From an uncultured Prevotellaceae bacterium (GTDB lineage: Bacteria; Bacteroidota; Bacteroidia; Bacteroidales; Muribaculaceae), in assembly GCA_900318645.1 (NCBI GenBank), contig ONLH01000018.1:73820-137819 (forward strand): DNA of 64,000 nucleotides, given 5' to 3'. Shown piece after piece: positions 60,519 through 64,000 of the stretch; position 1 is the first letter of the stretch, and the number at the start of each line of letters is the position of its first letter. Under the pieces are notes generated by a model. It did no database searches and was not told the origin of the DNA. It saw nothing but the letters and a program-made list of their open reading frames with translations. The translations under genes were made by a program, and so were the position numbers.

Positions 60519-61871
60519 ATGCAAGACAATAAACAAGCGACATTGGCACTGGGTACGCAACCGGTGGGAAAACTGCTGTGGCAGTATGCCCTGCCGGGTG
60601 TGATAGCGATGACGGCTTCCTCGCTCTACAACATGGTGGATAGCATCTTTATCGGTCATGGTGTGGGGGCGATGGCATTGGCCGCATTGGGCATTTCGTT
60701 CCCATTGATGAACATCGGAGCGGCATTTGGTGCGGCAGTGGGTATTGGTGGCTCCACGCTGATGTCCTTGCGCTTGGGACAGCGTCAGTATGACAAGGCC
60801 AACAATGTCTTGGGCAACATGGTGGCTCTGAACATCATCACAGGTCTGCTGGTGGGTATCGTGTCCATCATCTTCCTGGATCCTATTCTGACCTTCTTCG
60901 GGGCCAGCGAACAGACATTGCCCCATGCCCGTGAATACATGTTTATCTTGTTGCTGGGCAATGTCGTCACCCACCTTTATCTTGGCTTAAATGCAGCCTT
61001 GCGCTCAGCGAGCAAGCCGCGAGCCGCTATGGTAGCGACTATTGTCACCGTGGTGTTGAACACCATCCTCGACCCAATCTTCATCTGGCCCCTGCACATG
61101 GGCATCAAGGGTGCTGCAATCGCGACCATCCTGGCACAAGTCATTGTACTCTGCTGGCAACTGTGGCAGTTCTCACGACAGAAGGAACTGCTACATCTTG
61201 AATGGCGCTTCCTTAAACCCGCAAAAGCGATTGTCAAGGATATCGTCAGCATCGGCATCTCGCCCTTTGCCATGCAGCTCACGGGCTGTGTCATCGCCAT
61301 CTTCATGAACAATGCTTTGATGACCTACGGTGGAGACCTCGCTGTAGGCGCTTACAGCATCGCCAACCGGTTGGGATTCATATTCTTCATGGTCATTATG
61401 GGCATCTGCCAGGGTTTCCAGCCCATCGCGGGCTATAATTATGGTGCAGGTAACATGGAGCGAGTGAAGCGTGTTCTGCGGCTCACCATCACGGCATCGG
61501 TCATCGCGATGACCGTGGGTTGGGTGATTGGCGAATTGTTGCCTGGGCCATGTACGCGCTTGTTTACCGACGATGAAGGACTCATCGCCATCTCTATCCG
61601 TGGCATTCGCATCAATATGCTGGTATTCCCTGTCATCGGCTATCAGGCTGTGGTGACCAACTTCTTCCAAACCATCGGCAAGGTGCGTATTAGCATCTTC
61701 ATGTCGCTCTCGCGTCAGTTGCTGTTCCTGTTGCCAATGCTGCTGCTATTCTCTTCGCTTTGGGGACTTGATGGCGTGTGGGCTTCGCTTCCGGCCAGCG
61801 ATTTCGCCGCCTTCCTCGTAGCCGTTATCATCATGCAACGATTCAAACTCAGCCGTCAGCACGAAGCCTAA
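60519..61871 (+). CDS. MATE-family efflux transporter
   Basis: 450 aa, 12 helices. Begins with the MATE pattern PVGKLLWQYALPGVIAMTASSLYNMVDSIFIGHGVG; the duplicated half contains VGAYSIANRLGFIFFMVIMGICQGFQPIAGYNYGAG. Na+/H+-driven export of drugs or cationic metabolites; closest in layout to the DinF/MepA-like branch. Substrate unknown. It lies 57 bp after the DUF4435 gene and may share its transcript. Confidence 0.94.
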   Translation: MQDNKQATLALGTQPVGKLLWQYALPGVIAMTASSLYNMVDSIFIGHGVGAMALAALGISFPLMNIGAAFGAAVGIGGSTLMSLRLGQRQYDKANNVLGNMVALNIITGLLVGIVSIIFLDPILTFFGASEQTLPHAREYMFILLLGNVVTHLYLGLNAALRSASKPRAAMVATIVTVVLNTILDPIFIWPLHMGIKGAAIATILAQVIVLCWQLWQFSRQKELLHLEWRFLKPAKAIVKDIVSIGISPFAMQLTGCVIAIFMNNALMTYGGDLAVGAYSIANRLGFIFFMVIMGICQGFQPIAGYNYGAGNMERVKRVLRLTITASVIAMTVGWVIGELLPGPCTRLFTDDEGLIAISIRGIRINMLVFPVIGYQAVVTNFFQTIGKVRISIFMSLSRQLLFLLPMLLLFSSLWGLDGVWASLPASDFAAFLVAVIIMQRFKLSRQHEA

Positions 61872-61884
61872 TCACTCTACCCGT

Positions 61885-62814
61885 TTACTTAAAGAATTTG
61901 CTGTGGCGGATAAAGATGTAGCCGATTGCCATGAGCACTATCGATAGAATGATGGCAAAGGGGAACCCTAGCCACCAGTTCTCCATGCGATTGGGAACGT
62001 TCATGCCGTAGTAGCCCGCCACGACCGTTGGAATCATCAGCAGGATGGTCACCACGGTGAGCGTCTTCATGATGCGGTTCAGGTTGTTGCCGATGATTGA
62101 TGAATAGGTCTCTTGCTGTCGCTCCAAGATGTCGTTATAGATGCTGGCGGTGTCGAGAGCTTGTTGGGTCTCAATCTCGACATCCTCGAGTAGGTCTTCG
62201 TCGTGAGGTGTGTTGCGCAGACGCTTTTTGAGGCGTGCCAACACAGTCATGTTGCCGTTGAGCGAGGTGATGAAATAAATCAGGAATTTCCCGATGCCCA
62301 TGGTGCGCATCAGCTCATCATTGTCCATTTTCTTTTCCAGGCGGTCCTCGGCCGCGTTCATCATAGCATTCATCTGTTTGAGGTACTTCAGGAACCACAC
62401 CGATGTAGATAGCATCAACGATAACAGCAGGTCATAGCCCTTGCAGTTATTGATGTGGCGTTGCTTGCTCCAGCGAATGAAGTCGTCAAGCACCTCAGTA
62501 TCATAGTAGTTGACTGTGATGAATACGTCGTCGCGTATCAGGACTGCCAATGGCGCGGTCGAGAACACGGCATCACCATCCTCATCGGTGCTCTTGCACG
62601 GCACGCGTACGAACACCAGCGACCAGTTGTCCTCATGATCGACACGTGGACGCTCCTCGATATCCTTGGCATCGTGGGTGAAATCGGGCACAGCAAAGCG
62701 TTCCTTCAATAGCGCCAAATCGTCAGCAGTCGGCTTGGTCACCTTAATCCAGCACCCCGACTTCCACTGATGTATCTCACTGAATCCATCCTTGCATTTC
62801 CAATAACTGATCAT
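61885..62814 (-). CDS. corA: CorA-like Mg2+/divalent cation channel
   Basis: 309 aa. A cytoplasmic alpha/beta funnel domain (residues 1 to about 240), then two C-terminal helices with the selectivity signature YYGMN between them (VAGYYGMNVPN) and a basic tail. Forms pentameric Mg2+ channels. The minus-strand -7 box TAACTTTG (62856-62849) lies 35 bp upstream of the start. Confidence 0.94.
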   Translation of the reverse strand: MISYWKCKDGFSEIHQWKSGCWIKVTKPTADDLALLKERFAVPDFTHDAKDIEERPRVDHEDNWSLVFVRVPCKSTDEDGDAVFSTAPLAVLIRDDVFITVNYYDTEVLDDFIRWSKQRHINNCKGYDLLLSLMLSTSVWFLKYLKQMNAMMNAAEDRLEKKMDNDELMRTMGIGKFLIYFITSLNGNMTVLARLKKRLRNTPHDEDLLEDVEIETQQALDTASIYNDILERQQETYSSIIGNNLNRIMKTLTVVTILLMIPTVVAGYYGMNVPNRMENWWLGFPFAIILSIVLMAIGYIFIRHSKFFK

Positions 62815-62953
62815 CGTTCCGTCGTTTATATGGTTTCTCTCCGCCCTGCAAAGTTAGTGTTTTTGGACTGAATGACAATACTTGCTCCAAAACTCAACAC
62901 ATTTTTTACAATTAAAATTGAGAATTTTCTAGAAAATATGCGAGTTGGTAGAG

Positions 62954-62990
62954 ACAGGAGCCGCATAGCATTCTGTGCTGCGGCTCCTGT
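62954..62990. terminator. Perfect 12-bp hairpin after the secreted-protein gene
   Basis: ACAGGAGCCGCA (62954-62965) and TGCGGCTCCTGT (62979-62990) with a 13-nt loop. It lies at the 3' side of the minus-strand gene at 63016. The T-tract is weak, so termination efficiency is uncertain. Confidence 0.65.
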
Positions 62991-63015
62991 TATAGTTAAT
63001 CTACTGTTGACGGGT

Positions 63016-64000
63016 TTACTTCACGACCTTGAAGGTGGCGGTGGTGCCGTCACTGTAGGTGGCTTGCTGCAGGTAGAGGCCCGTAGCGGGAGCCTTAGGC
63101 AGTTCGCGACCCGTGAGGTCGAAGTAGCGGGTGTCAATCACCTGTGCACCAGAAGCGAGTTCGTTGATGCCTGAGGGTTTGGGATTGTTGACATAAACGA
63201 CCTCTGAGCGGTTTACCTCATCACCAGCAGTGTAGAGGCTCTGAACGCCCGCCAGACCAAAGTCGGTGGTGTAAAGATAGACCGTGTGGCGGCCGTTACC
63301 GCTCATGTAGATGTCAAAGTTGATGTTGTCCTCAAACTTGTAGGGGATATCGGTCATGGGGCTTGACAGGCCGATGTACTCCTCGGGGTTGAAGGTAAAT
63401 ACTTCGCCATCAAGGTAGATGTTGTAGTACAACTTGTTCTCGTTGAGTTTGTTGCCGTCAACGTCAACCGTGGGAATGGTGAAGTGCAGCACGGTAAAGC
63501 CTGTTGTGATGTTGACCGTGATGTCCTCGACGGTGAAGATAGGATTGGCGGGTACTGCAGGCACTTCGTCAAATGCTACCAAGCTAGGAGCTACATAGTC
63601 GTTGAGGATTGAGAGTGTAGAGGGACCTACGTTAGTAATCATCGATGCGGGCCACTCGGCAACAATGTTGCGTGCATCCTCATCAACGTTGAAGACGATC
63701 TCATCGTTCAGGTTATAGTTGAATACGGGACTGCCATAGGTCTCGGTGTCAACATAGGCCTCGCCAGTGAGCACGTAAATGTGACCGTTGTAGTAGGCAT
63801 CAACACCCAGGTATTGGCGGGTGGGGAAGGTAGCCTTGCCGTCAACGAGGGTTCCCTTGATGTAGGAGTCAGGGTTATTGTTGTTGAGATTGCCCATGTA
63901 GATGTCCTGGCCATCGATGGCGACGCTCACGACGGTTTCCTTGGTCTTGGTGAGGTCGGTGGGGTCAGACAGGTAGGTCATGGTGTAGCTTTGTACATAC
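63016..64000 (-). CDS. Secreted protein, 3' part (5' end beyond window), YFDLTGR tail
   Basis: The frame is open to the window edge (codons upstream of the Met at 63981 have no stop), so at least 328 C-terminal residues are present and the N-terminus is missing. Homologous to the protein at 45798-47528 over its last 190 residues: TVDVDGNKLNENKLYYNIYLDGE, DIPYKFEDNINFDI, VYLYTTDFGLAGVQSLYTAGDEVNRSE. Ends YFDLTGREL ... GLYLQQATYSDGT, the short sorting-domain-like tail. Function unknown. Confidence 0.8.
   Translation of the reverse strand, partial: YVQSYTMTYLSDPTDLTKTKETVVSVAIDGQDIYMGNLNNNNPDSYIKGTLVDGKATFPTRQYLGVDAYYNGHIYVLTGEAYVDTETYGSPVFNYNLNDEIVFNVDEDARNIVAEWPASMITNVGPSTLSILNDYVAPSLVAFDEVPAVPANPIFTVEDITVNITTGFTVLHFTIPTVDVDGNKLNENKLYYNIYLDGEVFTFNPEEYIGLSSPMTDIPYKFEDNINFDIYMSGNGRHTVYLYTTDFGLAGVQSLYTAGDEVNRSEVVYVNNPKPSGINELASGAQVIDTRYFDLTGRELPKAPATGLYLQQATYSDGTTATFKVVK

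Overview
The window is a chromosomal segment from a member of the Bacteroidales, most likely a gut or rumen organism of the Prevotellaceae/Muribaculaceae type. Three things point there. Promoters match the Bacteroidetes sigma-70 consensus (TTTG or TTGN, 19-21 bp, TAnnTTTG) and Shine-Dalgarno sequences are absent. There are BspA-like leucine-rich-repeat surface proteins, dockerin-like C-termini and YxDLxGR C-terminal tails. Several families are characteristic of the phylum (DUF4421, DUF4295, a TPR-HTH lipoprotein regulator, and an HU-LysM fusion). No rRNA or tRNA gene, IS element, prophage or CRISPR array was recognised.

Layout. 0-2.5 kb: mutY, convergent with two paralogous lipoproteins that flank a tiny dockerin protein. 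2.7-11.7 kb: nadE, tamB, a DUF4421 barrel and tsaD. 11.7-13.6 kb: a DUF1016 PDDEXK protein and a TlpA-like thioredoxin. 13.8-17.5 kb: a TPR-HTH regulator and a tagged secreted protein, divergent from a frameshifted CotH-like protein. 17.7-23.2 kb: an M48 protease, yaaA, two exported unknowns, cinA and a small winged-helix protein. 23.4-27.7 kb: a xylose operon (xylB, xylA, H+-symporter). 27.7-29.2 kb: an RNA-rich intergenic region with a candidate minus-strand ncRNA, a small ORF and two strong terminators. 29.2-36.5 kb: three secreted proteins that all end in dockerin modules. 37-43.7 kb: rpmB-rpmG-DUF4295, a thioesterase, dprA, a nucleoside phosphorylase, a 52-aa protein, cdsA, mltF and DUF3332. 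43.8-51.5 kb: glnS, a tagged secreted protein, a PAS protein, a D-2-hydroxyacid dehydrogenase, HU, the HU-TM-LysM protein and a Nim-like flavoprotein. 51.5-55.4 kb: a sugar-nucleotide cluster (rmlA, two FdtA-like cupins, an FdtB-like aminotransferase, an SGNH-like protein). 55.7-64 kb: phoH, menG, a permease-HMA metal exporter, an ATPase-DUF4435 (TOPRIM-like) protein, a MATE transporter, corA and the 3' part of a second tagged secreted protein.

How the parts work together. Most genes are housekeeping (DNA repair, NAD, tRNA modification and charging, menaquinone, envelope biogenesis) plus xylose catabolism. The accessory content is extracellular: dockerin-ended and tail-ended surface proteins, each group with its own leader, terminator or operator-like repeats. 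The most interesting candidates are a membrane-spanning HU-LysM protein that could tether the nucleoid to the wall, a single-gene ABC ATPase-DUF4435 protein resembling a fused PARIS/OLD defence effector, a probable structured ncRNA, paired 23-bp-spaced repeats upstream of two dockerin genes, and many degenerate 7/9/11-bp tandem arrays lying against gene boundaries.
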